NCBI RefSeq assembly: GCF_001265075.1
Contig: NZ_LFKO01000001.1
Coordinates: 749,117-813,116, forward strand
DNA: 64,000 nt
Reading direction: 5' to 3'
Source of the DNA: Salinicoccus sp. YB14-2
Lineage (GTDB): Bacteria > Bacillota > Bacilli > Staphylococcales > Salinicoccaceae
In this document: positions 1 to 9,260 of the stretch, one piece after another
Numbering within the stretch: the stretch's first letter is position 1
Layout of the letters: each line of letters opens with the position of its first letter
Notes under the pieces: model-generated
Seen by the model: only the letters and a program-made list of their open reading frames with translations
Database searches by the model: none
Told to the model about the DNA's origin: nothing
Made by a program: the position numbers and the translations under genes

Positions 1-74
1 TAAATAATAACCATAATAATTCACTCATAATTTCTAAATTATTTATACTTTAAGATGCCTCACTAAAATTCACT

Positions 75-104
75 ATAAAAAAGAATCACTCTAAAAATAG
101 AGTG
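75..104 (-). terminator. Rho-independent terminator of the pRiA4b ORF-3-like gene
   Basis: A 6-bp stem (CACTCT/AGAGTG, 87-104) with a 6-nt loop is followed on the minus strand by a T-rich run at 75-86. It lies about 70 nt after the stop of the minus-strand gene ending at 174. The rest of 1-173 is AT-rich and I see no gene in it. Confidence 0.6.
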
Positions 105-173
105 ACCCTTGTCCATAACTAAATCTTCATTAGTGTTAAACTTTGATGTTATATCATGCATATATACAGCGTT

Positions 174-1613
174 TTAATACACGTTATCATTAATTACCGG
201 TGCTCCTGAAAAAAGTTCCTGCAGCTTTTTATTAATCTGCTTTTTCTGATATGTCTTTCTGTAATTCGTCGACCGGACCCAGAGTGAAATATCCTCGTAT
301 TCAGGATGGTTTTCATCATTCAGTATCTTTATTGTCTCTTCCAGACCATGAACGCCGCCTGAATCTTCAATTGGAATCGGTCCTTTCCGTTTGTCGACTG
401 ATGGATATAAAGGTGAAGGTTCCTTTAAAAGCTCTGTAAGTTCAACTTCATGCTCCCAGTCGTCACCGTAGTCATACAGGTATGTCAAATCCCCATGTTC
501 GAGTAACACACTGTCCACCATCGTTTCGATGCCATTTAAATCTATTATCTTTGAGGTTCCGAACTTTGTATCAATATCATTCAATCCGTACATATGGATC
601 ATTTTTTTATCTGCTTTAAAGTGCGCAAGATGTGATGTCCACCAGCCCATGGCTCTTTGGATCACCAAATGGAATTCAAAAAAGTTCAGTCTTGCCGGAA
701 TGATGAGCTCACGTTCTATCGGCACGTGTGCATCTTTCAATGTCACTTTTACGCGCATCGCATTATATTCTCCGATACTTACCCCGCTTTTTGTAATGGC
801 TGCCAGACGTTTCAGGTTCACCTTTTTCAATGCTTTAAAAACTTCAGGATATATATAGCCGTGACTATCTGCCTCACCGGAAATCCCAAAATGGAACAAT
901 GCCTCGGTTTTACTGTTCACTTTAAAGTAACGGTCATCATTGTCTACAGCATTCTTCAGGGATACAACCGCATCGTACGGCAGATTGACCAGTGCCTTGT
1001 CCATAAGCTCCGGATCTGTCAAGACGTGGTAGATCACCAGCTCTTCAGTCTGGCCCAGCTCAGAATCCACCGCAAAATTCAGGTTACCGGTAATGGTTTT
1101 TAGCCCAGCCAACGGATACATTTCCAGCTCATTTTTCAAAGTGGCTTCTTCACCGACCCCATATACAAGATTTCTAACATGTTGCGGAAGTTTATCCAGA
1201 TATTCTGATCCAGTTTCCAAATCTTCATCTGAAATAGAAAGAAATAGCTCTCCTTCATCAAAAATGAATTTCATCAGCCCTTCGACAACCGACCTGTGAA
1301 GCACGCCTTTCCCATCCTTATCTTCGATTAACAGAACAAAGTCCGTCAATACAGGATACTTGGATGGTTTGTAGTCCAATGTATAATATTGCGTCAGCGT
1401 CGTTGTCTTGTGCAGGCGTTTAATCAAATTCATTTCACCTTCTGTCAGTACCTCAACGGCCAGCTCTAAAAAGTATCCGTCATCGACCCGGGATGTCAGC
1501 ACCTGGGCAAGTTCCTCCAGATTCCTGATCATATCCATGCCCTCAAGTCCGATGTTCGCACGAATCAAATCGTTATTCGACAAATATTTCCTGTAAAATT
1601 GCAACGGCTTCAT
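174..1613 (-). CDS. Plasmid pRiA4b ORF-3 family protein
   Basis: 479 residues. The last third, about residues 280-440, has the signature of the pRiA4b ORF-3 (IS1096 TnpR-like passenger) family: a beta-rich start, the central stretch RAMGWWTSHLAHF, and the motif YDYGDDWEHEV. The first 270 residues are an acidic helical region I do not recognise. The family is widespread in bacteria and has no settled biochemical role; the old link to transposons is only by name, and no transposase is visible nearby. The start is ATG at 1613, preceded by AAGGGG at good spacing. It appears to be a single-gene unit ending in a hairpin near 90. Family assignment is confident, function is not. Confidence 0.8.
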   Translation of the reverse strand: MKPLQFYRKYLSNNDLIRANIGLEGMDMIRNLEELAQVLTSRVDDGYFLELAVEVLTEGEMNLIKRLHKTTTLTQYYTLDYKPSKYPVLTDFVLLIEDKDGKGVLHRSVVEGLMKFIFDEGELFLSISDEDLETGSEYLDKLPQHVRNLVYGVGEEATLKNELEMYPLAGLKTITGNLNFAVDSELGQTEELVIYHVLTDPELMDKALVNLPYDAVVSLKNAVDNDDRYFKVNSKTEALFHFGISGEADSHGYIYPEVFKALKKVNLKRLAAITKSGVSIGEYNAMRVKVTLKDAHVPIERELIIPARLNFFEFHLVIQRAMGWWTSHLAHFKADKKMIHMYGLNDIDTKFGTSKIIDLNGIETMVDSVLLEHGDLTYLYDYGDDWEHEVELTELLKEPSPLYPSVDKRKGPIPIEDSGGVHGLEETIKILNDENHPEYEDISLWVRSTNYRKTYQKKQINKKLQELFSGAPVINDNVY

Positions 1614-1635
1614 ATCATCATCCCCTTATGTAAAT

Positions 1636-2094
1636 TTAAACTTGAATGTTCAATCTCATCAATACTTCATTATTTTCCGTGTCAAAACCTGTTCTTTTAA
1701 ACCCGAGCGACTCAAGCAAATACTTCATCTGCACGTTTCCTTCAACATAGTCGGCAATGAGCACGTCATAACCTTTATCGTTTCCAGCCCTTTCTATGAC
1801 TGTTTCAACGATTTTCCGGCCGTGTCCTCTCCCCTGATGCTTTTCATCCACCATCATCCGCCAGATCATATATTCTCTTTCCTCTTCGTCCAAGTCCAGC
1901 AATAAAAATCCGACGATTTCATCCTCATTGTAGACCGCATAAGGAAAAACATTTTCATCTTTACGGTACAGCCAGCATTCGGCAATCGACTTCACATTTG
2001 GAGCGACGAATTTAGATGCTTCCTGTGCATCATTTACCTTCAACTCAATCACTTCATAAAAATTATCTTCCGTGATCTCTTTCAGTTCAACCAT
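1636..2094 (-). CDS. GNAT family N-acetyltransferase
   Basis: 152 residues from the ATG at 2094, which has AAGGGGG 8 nt upstream; an ATG 12 codons earlier lacks a comparable site. The protein has the GNAT core: beta strands around VGFLLLDLDEEEREYMIWRMMV, then the acetyl-CoA pyrophosphate loop Q-G-R-G-H-G (about residues 91-96), then the C-terminal YLLESLGFKRTGF strand-helix. It would move an acetyl group from acetyl-CoA to an unknown amine. It lies 22 nt before the pRiA4b-like gene on the same strand and may be co-transcribed with it. The substrate cannot be predicted. Confidence 0.85.
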   Translation of the reverse strand: MVELKEITEDNFYEVIELKVNDAQEASKFVAPNVKSIAECWLYRKDENVFPYAVYNEDEIVGFLLLDLDEEEREYMIWRMMVDEKHQGRGHGRKIVETVIERAGNDKGYDVLIADYVEGNVQMKYLLESLGFKRTGFDTENNEVLMRLNIQV

Positions 2095-2116
2095 AGACTT
2101 ATCCCCCTTATCATAT

Positions 2117-2152
2117 AAAAAAACTGCCACTATTAATTTTATAGTGACAGTT
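2117..2152 (-). terminator. Terminator after the GlcG/HbpS-like gene
   Basis: The stem AACTGcCACTAT/ATAGTGaCAGTT has one mismatch and a short AT loop. On the minus strand it runs straight into seven T residues. It sits about 30 nt after the stop at 2184. Confidence 0.75.
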
Positions 2153-2183
2153 GACTGTTGTCTATTTTCTTTTCATATCAAAA

Positions 2184-2597
2184 TTATTTATTTTCTTCAA
2201 ATGCTTTCACAGCTGCCTGCGCGACCTGCATATCCTGATTGACAGCACCGCCGCTGACACCGACCGCTCCGACGACTTTGGCGTCTTTTTCAAGTGGGTA
2301 GCCACCGCCGAAAACGACGATGCGTCCCTGGTTGGTCGTGTTCAAACCATACAGTTCACCATTTTGCACTGTTGCTTCTGCAAGGTCTACAGTCGGCATT
2401 TTAAGTGCAACAGAGGTCCACGCTTTGTTCTGCGCAACATCAAGACTTGCAATCCAAGCGTCGTCCATACGGTGTGTCGCGATTAAATTACCACCTGCAT
2501 CTACAATTGAAATTACCATTTGCACGTCAATACTCGCCGCTTCTTTTTCTGCAGCATCAATCAATTCTTTTGCTAAATTCAGATTCATTTCACTCAC
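2184..2597 (-). CDS. GlcG/HbpS (DUF336) family protein
   Basis: 137 residues. It matches the GlcG/HbpS family along its length: an N-terminal helix LAKELIDAAEKEA, the strand MVISIVDAGGNLIATHRMDDAW, the helix AQNKAWTSVAL, and the glycine-rich end VVFGGGYPLEKDAKVVGAVGVSGG. Some relatives (Streptomyces HbpS) bind haem and sense redox state; others sit in glycolate or diol pathways. There is no signal peptide, so it should be cytoplasmic. The start is GTG at 2597 with AGGAGGT six bases upstream; the ATG three codons later is too far from the site. No pathway partner lies next to it. Confidence 0.85.
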   Translation of the reverse strand: MSEMNLNLAKELIDAAEKEAASIDVQMVISIVDAGGNLIATHRMDDAWIASLDVAQNKAWTSVALKMPTVDLAEATVQNGELYGLNTTNQGRIVVFGGGYPLEKDAKVVGAVGVSGGAVNQDMQVAQAAVKAFEENK

Positions 2598-2708
2598 TTT
2601 ATTACCTCCTGATCATTATTCGATAATACTAGTGCTTTTCGTGAAAATACTCATTATTGTTGTTGACATGATTTTATCATAGAGATAGTTGTTTTTATAC
2701 AATTCAGC

Positions 2709-3797
2709 TTATTCATCGGGAGACCGGTACCGCTCGCGGTAACGCTGGCGATAGCCGTACGTGCTCTCTTTTATCACTTTCTCATCTTGAACGCCGGCTC
2801 CGATAGCAGCGACTACTGTTGACAATGAAGCCGAAAACCATGCCAGCTCAATGTAAAAAATGACGCTGATCTGGTCGGGCTGTATTTCATGGACCACGTA
2901 ACCGGACGGGAGGAGTACCAGTGTTGCGGTGAGAAACATCAGAAAAAGGATGCCATAATAAAATAATACGGAAATGAACAAAGTGAAGAACGTAGCCCCG
3001 TTATATAGCTTCAGAATCTGCTTGTCGCTCTTGCCCCTGACCGGCTCCCACAATTCATGGGAGATGATGATCCATAATGTCATCGCGACGATAGCAAGAA
3101 GCGATACCGCAATCAGACGTTCTGCCGGAAATATATTACTCAAATTCCATGACGTTGAAAATATGATGCTGAACGTCCCTGTCGCAAAAGCGAGTGCCAC
3201 TACTGAACCCAGACTGCGCATCATATTGAACGGATTGTTTGCAGAAGACATCCCGCTTATCAGACGCAGATTGCCACGCCAGTTGTTTTTCATATAATAG
3301 ACCGAATGTCTGGATTCGGTTTCTTCAAAGTGTCTTTCTTCATAATAAATTTTACTGGTTTTCAAGTAACTGTTGAAGGCAGTTGTCAGCTCTTTTCTGT
3401 CTTTCCCGCCTCTGACACTTTCAATTATGGAAACGATCGTGTTGAGTGCACTTTTTCTGATTGGCGGCCAGCCGAATGCCGGCAGTGAAATCAATCCCAC
3501 ACCCGTCCCTTCGTTTATATCGATAGTGACGATATTGCCGTTACGGTATATCGGGAGGTCTGTGATAAAAATCGTATAATCCCAATCATACTTATCATGA
3601 TACTCATCCGTTTTTTTGTACAACTCTTCTACCAATTCAGCATAGCCCGTCAGAGGATCGACATGAATACCGACTTCCCACTCAATATCTGCATCCACTT
3701 TTTTATTGAGCACATCCGGCAAGTCTTCCTTGATCTGTTTCGCAAGACGATCTGGCGCTCCCGGAGCGGCAACGATGCCGACGTATTTACTCACCAT
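2709..3797 (-). CDS. Membrane protein of unknown function, second of a paralogous pair
   Basis: 362 residues from the ATG at 3797 (GAGGAGGG upstream). The first 140 residues are soluble with a Rossmann-like rhythm (VGIVAAPGAPDRLAKQI, then DWDYTIFITDLPIYRNG and GVGLISLPAFG). About residues 180-345 hold four or five hydrophobic segments, and the tail is basic (YRQRYRERYRSP). It is clearly homologous to the gene just upstream: both have VGV/VGI-xAPG, ITDLP, ALAFATGT and the tail YSYRQ/YGYRQ. Its start codon lies one base after the upstream stop, so translation is probably coupled. I do not recognise a function; a nucleotide- or ligand-sensing membrane protein acting as a heterodimer is only a guess. 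Confidence 0.75.
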   Translation of the reverse strand: MVSKYVGIVAAPGAPDRLAKQIKEDLPDVLNKKVDADIEWEVGIHVDPLTGYAELVEELYKKTDEYHDKYDWDYTIFITDLPIYRNGNIVTIDINEGTGVGLISLPAFGWPPIRKSALNTIVSIIESVRGGKDRKELTTAFNSYLKTSKIYYEERHFEETESRHSVYYMKNNWRGNLRLISGMSSANNPFNMMRSLGSVVALAFATGTFSIIFSTSWNLSNIFPAERLIAVSLLAIVAMTLWIIISHELWEPVRGKSDKQILKLYNGATFFTLFISVLFYYGILFLMFLTATLVLLPSGYVVHEIQPDQISVIFYIELAWFSASLSTVVAAIGAGVQDEKVIKESTYGYRQRYRERYRSPDE

Positions 3798-3798
3798 A

Positions 3799-4959
3799 TC
3801 ATTCTCCCTCCTCGGATTCGTCATGTGTTTGTTTTTCGCCGGCGTATTCTTCGTCTTCATCAGCTTTGGATGCTTCCTTTTCTTTCTTCTCTTCCTCTTC
3901 GAGCTGCCTGTATCTGTACCACTGACGATAGGAATATGTCACATTTCGAATATTCTCTTCTTTTTCAACAGTGGATCCTGAAGCACCCGCCAAAATTCCA
4001 AGTGAGGCAGTAAACCATATCAAGTTCAGGTAATCCACCCATTTTACATCGGAATCGACATCCGTCCATGTTTCAAATAGTCCCATCGGCACGAATAACA
4101 GAATTGAAATTGTGAGCAGTACACTGACAACAAAATAATTCATCAAGGTCATCCCTGTAAGTGTAAGTAAGGTAGTGAGGTTATACAGCCGCCGGTAGGC
4201 CGGCTGGTTTTTCGTTGATGTACGCTCCCATAAATTATGTGTGTATATCAGCCATCCGACCATGCCGAAAACTGCAATGAACATAAGCAGTAGAAACCGC
4301 CACAATGAATAGTCAAGACTCAATTCCCAAGGTGTACGGAAAATTGAAATATACGTACCTGTCGCAAATGCCAGTCCGATAATCGTTTTAAAGTTCCCGT
4401 ATTCTTTCCAGGGTTCATTCAAATAAATCATTCCGGTTACGAGATGAAACCAGCCACTCACGGTTGATTTAATTACATAGCGATAGGTATCGTCCTCACC
4501 TGATTCAACCTCGGAAATCCGGTTTATAAAACTCGGCTGCACCTTCTCGGTCTCTTCCGTTTCCTGATTATCGTACAGTACGTCCATATGATGGATCAAA
4601 AGAGTTTTGAGCTTGTTTTTATTTCTGAAAACACCAAGAGCAGGCATTGAAATCAAAGAAATCTTATCATTATAATCAAATTCAGACAGGACGACCTTTT
4701 TGCTCGATATACTCGGCAGATCGGTGATAGCTATGGCCACGTCCCAGCTGTTATTTTCTTTGATGGAAGCCGCTTTACTGAAAATATTGTCGATATATTC
4801 TGATGAACTTGCCAAAGGGTCGGATTGATAATCAATCTGCCAGGTGATTCCATCATCTATTGATGTCCCGGCCAGTTCCTTTAAACTTTCCATGATATCT
4901 TCAAGTATTTTTTCTGGCAGACCAGGTGCTGTAATGACCCCTACGGATATTTCATTCAT
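3799..4959 (-). CDS. Membrane protein of unknown function, first of a paralogous pair
   Basis: 386 residues, ATG start with GGGAGGG upstream. The architecture equals that of the downstream neighbour: a soluble N-terminal domain (VGVITAPGLPEKILEDIM, WDVAIAITDLPSI, ISLISMPALG), then hydrophobic segments around TIIGLAFATGTYISIF, FLLLMFIAVFGMVGWLIYT, a double span MTLMNYFVVSVLLTISILLF, and LIWFTASLGILAGASG. The C-terminus is a long charged tail of about 45 residues rich in Glu and Lys. The two genes form a tight tandem pair that probably arose by duplication. No catalytic motif is obvious. The 275 bp upstream (4960-5234) separates it from the divergent aminopeptidase and must hold both promoters. 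Confidence 0.75.
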   Translation of the reverse strand: MNEISVGVITAPGLPEKILEDIMESLKELAGTSIDDGITWQIDYQSDPLASSSEYIDNIFSKAASIKENNSWDVAIAITDLPSISSKKVVLSEFDYNDKISLISMPALGVFRNKNKLKTLLIHHMDVLYDNQETEETEKVQPSFINRISEVESGEDDTYRYVIKSTVSGWFHLVTGMIYLNEPWKEYGNFKTIIGLAFATGTYISIFRTPWELSLDYSLWRFLLLMFIAVFGMVGWLIYTHNLWERTSTKNQPAYRRLYNLTTLLTLTGMTLMNYFVVSVLLTISILLFVPMGLFETWTDVDSDVKWVDYLNLIWFTASLGILAGASGSTVEKEENIRNVTYSYRQWYRYRQLEEEEKKEKEASKADEDEEYAGEKQTHDESEEGE

Positions 4960-5234
4960 GATTTCCCTCCCTCAGTAACTTGTTTATTTTAAACGACACA
5001 GAACATCATATTAAATCAATTGGTGATGCAGTTTATAGAACCCTCTAAAAAGCAGATATTTCATAACGCTTCATTATACCGATACCCGTATGGACTTCTG
5101 TATAACCGGACATCAATATTTTTCCAGGAAAAAATTAAGAAATAAACGTGCCACCAGTCTCACATCTCTAAAACTTCATCTGGCATGGAAATTTCATGTA
5201 CAATAGACAGGGAAGACTACTTAGGAGGAATATC

Positions 5235-6344
5235 ATGGCAATCGATTATGAATTCAGGTTAAATCAGTTCATCTCAAATACGGAAAATAAGAATGTGGAT
5301 TTGATTGTGGTGACGGACCCGATCAACATTTACTACTTCACAGGTTTTTATGCCGACCCGCATGATCGCTATATGTCACTCGTCATAGATTCTGCCAAGG
5401 AAAGTTATTTGTTCGTCCCGGCACTGGACCGGGATGCTGCTGTAGAAAAAGCCAAGGTCGATTATATTATCCCAATCTCTGACGAAGAGGACCCATTCGA
5501 TATAGTGGGGCAGCATCTGGAGGCATCTGTCCATACCATCGGAGTGGAAATGAACGTCATGACGGTGGCGCATCAAAACGGTCTTAAAGTGATCTATGAG
5601 GATGCAGAATTTCTGGATATTGAAAAGGAAATCAATACACTCAGAATCCACAAATCCAAGGAAGAAGTCGAAGGTATGAAAAAAGCTGTAAATATCATCG
5701 AGAAAGTATTGGAAGATGGGTTGAAAACAATCAAGGAAGGGATGACGGAAGCGGATCTTGTAGCAGAGTTCGAATACTTGATGAAGAAATACGGTTCTGC
5801 AGGCCCATCCTTCTCCACCATGGTACTGTCTGGTGCCAAGGCCGCTCTGCCTCACGGTAAACCTGACAATACAAAACTTGAAAACGGTGATTTTTTATTG
5901 ATCGACTTCGGTGTCATCACCTATGACAGATACTGCTCCGATATTACAAGGACATTCATCATCGGTGAAGCGGATGATAAGCAGAAAGAAATTTACAATA
6001 TCGTTAAACGCTCCACACAGGCCGGCGTCGATGCTGTAAAAGCAGGCGTCCCGCTGAAAGAGTTCGATATAGCAGCAAGAAATGTCATCCAGGAAAGTGG
6101 TTACGGCGAATATTTCAATAACAGAGTCGGCCACGGGCTCGGCATCGAGGTTCACGAAGCGCCTTCCATCCATCATCTGAATGAAGATATTGCTCAAAAA
6201 GGCATGGTTTTCACGATTGAACCCGGTATTTATATACCTGGCTACGGTGGCGTCAGAATTGAAGAAGAAGTTTATATCAATGAAGAGGGTAAATGTGAAG
6301 TACTGACGAGCTTTCCGAGAGAATTAAAAGAAATTACATTATAA
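5235..6344 (+). CDS. M24 family metallopeptidase (Xaa-Pro dipeptidase/aminopeptidase)
   Basis: 369 residues from the ATG at 5235, behind AGGAGGAA; an in-frame ATG at 5196 lacks this site. It has an N-terminal creatinase-like domain (about 1-130), then the pita-bread M24 domain. Metal ligands are visible in order: Asp in LLIDFGV, Asp in CSDITRTF, His in NRVGHGLGIEVHE, Glu in TIEPGIYIPG and Glu in GGVRIEEEVYI. The enzyme would be cytoplasmic, binding two Mn or Co ions and removing residues in front of proline or splitting Xaa-Pro dipeptides. It stands alone and ends in a strong terminator at 6350. It could be called PepQ-like or YpdF-like; I leave the symbol open. Confidence 0.9.
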   Translation: MAIDYEFRLNQFISNTENKNVDLIVVTDPINIYYFTGFYADPHDRYMSLVIDSAKESYLFVPALDRDAAVEKAKVDYIIPISDEEDPFDIVGQHLEASVHTIGVEMNVMTVAHQNGLKVIYEDAEFLDIEKEINTLRIHKSKEEVEGMKKAVNIIEKVLEDGLKTIKEGMTEADLVAEFEYLMKKYGSAGPSFSTMVLSGAKAALPHGKPDNTKLENGDFLLIDFGVITYDRYCSDITRTFIIGEADDKQKEIYNIVKRSTQAGVDAVKAGVPLKEFDIAARNVIQESGYGEYFNNRVGHGLGIEVHEAPSIHHLNEDIAQKGMVFTIEPGIYIPGYGGVRIEEEVYINEEGKCEVLTSFPRELKEITL

Positions 6345-6349
6345 AATGC

Positions 6350-6380
6350 AAAAAGACAGACACTGGTCTGTCTTTTTTTA
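6350..6380 (+). terminator. Terminator after the M24 peptidase
   Basis: AAAGACAGAC/GTCTGTCTTT forms a 10-bp perfect stem around a 4-nt ACTG loop, followed by T residues. It begins about 6 nt after the stop codon. Confidence 0.9.
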
Positions 6381-6425
6381 GATTAAAGGCTTTTTTACAT
6401 ATGACTAAATACTCTGTTGTGGATT

Positions 6426-7994
6426 TTATTTTCCTACTTCACTGAGGAAGTGGAAGCTTGCCGGATGCTGTGAATACCCTTCAATATCATCATTCATACC
6501 TGTCAATAATGACGGATGATAGATTGGAATGATCGGTGCTTCTTCGAGGATGATTTCCTGAGCTTCTTCATATAGTTCCAAACGCTGCCCTTCTTCAATT
6601 TCCGTTCTGGCATCTTCCAGCAAAGCGTCCACTTCATCGTTTGCATAACGGGATCTGTTTCCTGAGTTTCCTATACTTGAAGAATGGAATAAGGGATATA
6701 AGCCGTAATCTGCATCAAGGGTGACAGTCCCCCATCCGCCAATGAACATATCATGGTTGCCGCTGCCCACATAATCCGTGTAAGCGCCCGGATCAATCTG
6801 ATAAATTTCCAGTTCGATATTCAACTCTCGTAATTGCTCCTGTATATATGTAGCAATGTCTGCAGCTGTCCTGTCCTGGACGGTAATTTCAGCTGAGAAA
6901 CCATCCGAGTACCCGTTTTCTTCCAATAATTTTTTAGCTGCCTCAAGGTCATATTCAATTCCTTCTATATCTTCACTATGGCCGAACACTGCCGGAGCAA
7001 GTAATGTATCAGCAACAATCGCTTTGCCTTCCAGCATGATATTGATGATATCTTCCTTATCAATCGCCTGTGCAATTGCCTGACGGACCACCGGGTCATC
7101 GAATGGTTCCTGCTCTGTATTGAACCCGACATATTCCATACGGACACTTTCCGTTTCATTTACAGACGTCCCTTCTCCCGAATCAATTTGTTCGAAATCG
7201 TTCGGATCCAGCGGGAAAATCAAATCAGCATGTCCTGTCTGAAGCTCGGCAATTCGCGTCGAGTCTTCAGGCACCGCATTAAAGGTGAAAGTGTCTGACT
7301 CAGCTTCTTCGCCCCAATACTGTGGATTTTTAACTAAAGTGACATAATCACCCTCTGAAATTTCTTCGAACTGAAATGGTCCCGTACCTACGGGATTCAG
7401 ATTCACTGCAGTCAGCAGTTCGTCTTGTTCATAATCTTCTTCGATGACAGCCGGACTGATTATGCTCCCTGCTGTATGAGCGAGGTGAGAGGGTAAAGCG
7501 GCAAACGGACTGGACGTTTCGATATGTAATACATAATCATCGACCACTTCAACTTCCTCTATCAATTCAAATAAAAATGCAACTGGCGATCCGACATCTT
7601 CGTCCCTCAATCGATCCAGATTCACTTTAACAGCTTCTGCATTCAATTCCTCACCATCATGGAACTCCACACCTTCTCTTATTATGAATTCCCAGGTTGT
7701 ATCATCAATCTGTTCATAACTTTCAGCCAGCCCCGGCTCTAAATTCAATTCGGGTGTGAATTCCACTAACCTTTCATAGATGTTTACATTCACATGGTTG
7801 GATGGCTGATCATTTGCTGCATGTGGATCTAGAGAGTTTGGTGTGGACAGCAGGCTCATATTAATCACTTCAGTACTTGTTTCTTCACCTGCGACATCTG
7901 TTGACTCTTCTGCTGCTTCTTCTACCCCGCCGTCATCTGTGCATGCACTGAGCACAAAAAGTACGGACAAGATCAATACCAGATATTTCTTCAT
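6426..7994 (-). CDS. Family 5 oligopeptide-type ABC transporter substrate-binding lipoprotein
   Basis: 522 residues. The N-terminus is a lipoprotein signal with lipobox LSAC (Cys18), then an acidic linker. The mature part has the SBP_bac_5 pattern: NSLDPHAANDQPS, LEPGLAESYEQIDDTTWEFIIREGVEFHDGE, NPVGTGPFQFEE, then AIAQAIDKEDIINIML. It would be anchored outside the membrane and deliver peptides, nickel-chelates or similar solutes to an ABC permease. No permease or ATPase gene is adjacent, so it must share components encoded elsewhere. Start ATG with AGGAGGG. It resembles the product of 37779-39338, a second orphan of the same family. Confidence 0.9.
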   Translation of the reverse strand: MKKYLVLILSVLFVLSACTDDGGVEEAAEESTDVAGEETSTEVINMSLLSTPNSLDPHAANDQPSNHVNVNIYERLVEFTPELNLEPGLAESYEQIDDTTWEFIIREGVEFHDGEELNAEAVKVNLDRLRDEDVGSPVAFLFELIEEVEVVDDYVLHIETSSPFAALPSHLAHTAGSIISPAVIEEDYEQDELLTAVNLNPVGTGPFQFEEISEGDYVTLVKNPQYWGEEAESDTFTFNAVPEDSTRIAELQTGHADLIFPLDPNDFEQIDSGEGTSVNETESVRMEYVGFNTEQEPFDDPVVRQAIAQAIDKEDIINIMLEGKAIVADTLLAPAVFGHSEDIEGIEYDLEAAKKLLEENGYSDGFSAEITVQDRTAADIATYIQEQLRELNIELEIYQIDPGAYTDYVGSGNHDMFIGGWGTVTLDADYGLYPLFHSSSIGNSGNRSRYANDEVDALLEDARTEIEEGQRLELYEEAQEIILEEAPIIPIYHPSLLTGMNDDIEGYSQHPASFHFLSEVGK

Positions 7995-8064
7995 TTAATG
8001 CCCTCCTATAGTTGTTCAAACTAATTATACCTAGTATTCAACTAGGATTAAAGGACATTTTGAT

Positions 8065-8592
8065 TTAACCTTCATTTTTCTCCCGCTTCATCAGTACATG
8101 ATAATGATGTTTTTCATGTATCAGCAGCAGTTTTACCGTCTGAACAACATTCGGATAGTCCGGTACCGGGTCCGGATACCTAATGGAGTAGGCTTCATCA
8201 TCGCTTAAATTCTGGACCAACTTCTTCAATTGCTCCGTCTCTTCTTCAAGCATCAATCTGAGCTCGCCTTTAGAATACCTTCTGTCCATATCCGGCTCCA
8301 AAAATTTCGGTGCTTTCATCGTCGGGCCGGCATATATATTTTCCATCTCACCGTTATATTCCTTAGCCTTGAACCTGCTCACATTTATCAAAAGTCTGCT
8401 CACCGGCAAATAAACTTCAGAAGCCTGCCTTGTGAGTTTCAACAATAAGTAACAATGATAAATGACTTCACCTATACTCCATTTATCATTCTGCACTCTT
8501 TTATGAATCTCTCCGTTAAATTCTTCGGTTTTAAAATATTCATTTCTTAAAATTTCGAGCTCATCAAATGTTTGTTTGATTTCATCATTCAT
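8065..8592 (-). CDS. DinB-like four-helix protein
   Basis: 175 residues. It has the DinB/YfiT four-helix pattern: an N-terminal helix, WSIGEVIYHCYLLLKL (first metal-ligand His), and the C-terminal stretch LLLIHEKHHYHVLMK carrying the other histidines. Family members bind a divalent metal and some are thiol transferases, for example bacillithiol transferases; in staphylococcal relatives such a role is plausible but unproven here. It starts at ATG 8592 behind AAAGGATGA, 12 nt after the stop of the GNAT gene upstream, so the two form an operon. Confidence 0.8.
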   Translation of the reverse strand: MNDEIKQTFDELEILRNEYFKTEEFNGEIHKRVQNDKWSIGEVIYHCYLLLKLTRQASEVYLPVSRLLINVSRFKAKEYNGEMENIYAGPTMKAPKFLEPDMDRRYSKGELRLMLEEETEQLKKLVQNLSDDEAYSIRYPDPVPDYPNVVQTVKLLLIHEKHHYHVLMKREKNEG

Positions 8593-8603
8593 CCAATCAT
8601 CCT

Positions 8604-9122
8604 TTATCCAAAAGCTTTAGTGTAACGCAGTACCCCGCTCACCCCATCCAGCCCGTACGCTTCCAGCGCCTTCACTAGAAATGCTTCATCCGGTACTTCA
8701 AATGGAGCTGTAATACCAAACATGCCCGCCGGTTGATATCCAAACTTTCCATAATATTCAGGAGAACCTAAAATGCTGATATACTGATAACCCTGATTCT
8801 TTGCCCGCACCTCGGCTTCCCTGATAAGTGCAGATCCGATTCCTTTACTTTGCATACCTGGTCTGACAGCAATAGGTCCGAGTGCAAGACCTGTATTATC
8901 ACCTGTTTCCCCGACTGCCACTTCACTGAGCATCGTATGTCCAAGCACCTGCTCTTCCTCCACCGCAACCAATTCAAGCTCCGGATTATATGTCTTCTCT
9001 GCCCGGATTTTTTTAACCAGTTCCGCTTCACCCTGGTAACCGTGCTCAGTTTCCGTAAAACTGTCTCTGAGCAATAAAGCCACTTCATTGAATTCAGTTA
9101 CATTTATACTTCTGATTTCCAT
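8604..9122 (-). CDS. GNAT family N-acetyltransferase, YhbS-like
   Basis: 172 residues from ATG 9122, which has AAAGGAG six bases upstream; the earlier in-frame ATG at 9146 is not supported by a site. The acetyl-CoA motif is LGPIAVRPGMQSKGIGSAL, followed by YISILGSPEYYGKFGYQPAG, which is typical of the YhbS/COG3153 group. The substrate is unknown. It is transcribed first in a two-gene unit with the DinB-like gene. Confidence 0.88.
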   Translation of the reverse strand: MEIRSINVTEFNEVALLLRDSFTETEHGYQGEAELVKKIRAEKTYNPELELVAVEEEQVLGHTMLSEVAVGETGDNTGLALGPIAVRPGMQSKGIGSALIREAEVRAKNQGYQYISILGSPEYYGKFGYQPAGMFGITAPFEVPDEAFLVKALEAYGLDGVSGVLRYTKAFG

Positions 9123-9260
9123 CTTTTTCTCCTTTACCGCAGACATTTTCTATTTTCAGTTCAAATACCCTGACTCAGGCACTTTAATCGTCCGCATGAG
9201 TTTCAAATGTTACAATCATTACTAATAATAATCTTATGTTTATGGAAGGAGCGTCAATCT

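Noticed and set aside
174-1613. Possible insertion-sequence gene because of the pRiA4b ORF-3 / IS1096 name
   Set aside because: No transposase, terminal inverted repeats or target duplications are visible; the family is common in ordinary chromosomal positions.
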